5,436 nucleotides of DNA from JBEKDJ01 sp050014415 (GTDB taxonomy: Bacteria > Desulfobacterota > BSN033 > UBA1163): positions 1-5,436 of the forward strand of contig JBEKDJ010000339.1 of assembly GCA_050014415.1 (NCBI GenBank), read 5' to 3'. The notes under the pieces were generated by a model, which saw only the letters and a program-made list of their open reading frames with translations, did not search any database and was not told where the DNA came from. The position numbers and the translations under genes were made by a program. How positions within the stretch are numbered: the first letter of the stretch is position 1; each line of letters opens with the position of its first letter. Shown here piece after piece: positions 5,406-5,436 of the stretch.

Positions 5406-5436
5406 ATTTCTGGTTGACCCCAAGATAAAGCTGGAC

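Larger units (their letters stand above)
4070..5436 (-). mobile_element. Group II intron, 3' part (bacterial, IIC-like), with its reverse transcriptase frame
   Basis: On the - strand the order is reverse transcriptase/maturase frame, a 34-nt domain V one stop codon later, a domain VI hairpin, then the end of the element. This is the standard architecture with the protein encoded in domain IV. The protein ends after the maturase domain with no HNH endonuclease, and domain V is short, both of which suggest class IIC. The right-hand part (domains I-III and the 5' splice site) is beyond position 5436. The 3' end is placed within a few bases of 4070, after CCACTCAAC of domain VI, by comparison with the usual CTACTCGAC-like ends. 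The intron runs opposite to all other genes here. Confidence 0.85.

Overview
The window looks like bacterial chromosomal DNA from an anaerobe with acyl-CoA metabolism. That rests on the end of a biotin carboxylase-type gene, a two-subunit 3-oxoacid-type CoA-transferase and a DUF2284 cysteine-rich protein, a combination common in Desulfobacterota and in Bacillota such as Peptococcaceae. The phylum cannot be fixed from this sequence alone. Strong purine-rich ribosome binding sites and a group II intron without an endonuclease domain also fit bacteria.

Layout. Positions 1-1655 are ordinary metabolic genes on the + strand: the last 75 codons of a biotin carboxylase-like subunit, then CoA-transferase subunits A and B, translationally coupled by an ATGA overlap. 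Positions 1656-3166 are a gene graveyard. A frameshifted DDE transposase remnant (about 1681-2855) is split by a second, IS3-like element (1890-2705). That insertion is flanked by a CAAT duplication, and removing it restores the outer reading frame exactly. The inner element is itself broken: most of its middle is gone, and a segment of about 170 bp carrying part of the orfB catalytic domain lies in inverted orientation. Directly after the outer transposase comes the decayed C-terminal half of a short-chain dehydrogenase (about 2867-3166). Positions 3190-3831 hold an intact DUF2284 gene with two four-cysteine clusters.

Positions 3832 to about 4069 contain no gene, only a weak candidate promoter and some short hairpins. 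From about 4070 to the right edge, on the - strand, lies the 3' part of a group II intron. It has a canonical 34-nt domain V, a domain VI hairpin, and a reverse transcriptase/maturase frame of 415 codons that is open except for two in-frame TAG codons. The intron 5' half lies beyond the window.

How the parts relate. The two CoA-transferase subunits certainly act together, and the upstream carboxylase may belong to the same acyl-CoA pathway. Everything from 1656 to 3166, and the intron, is a record of mobile-element insertion and decay. I see no convincing new multi-gene system. The points most worth checking are the nested and internally inverted IS, the amber-interrupted intron with an intact ribozyme core, and the isolated DUF2284 gene.
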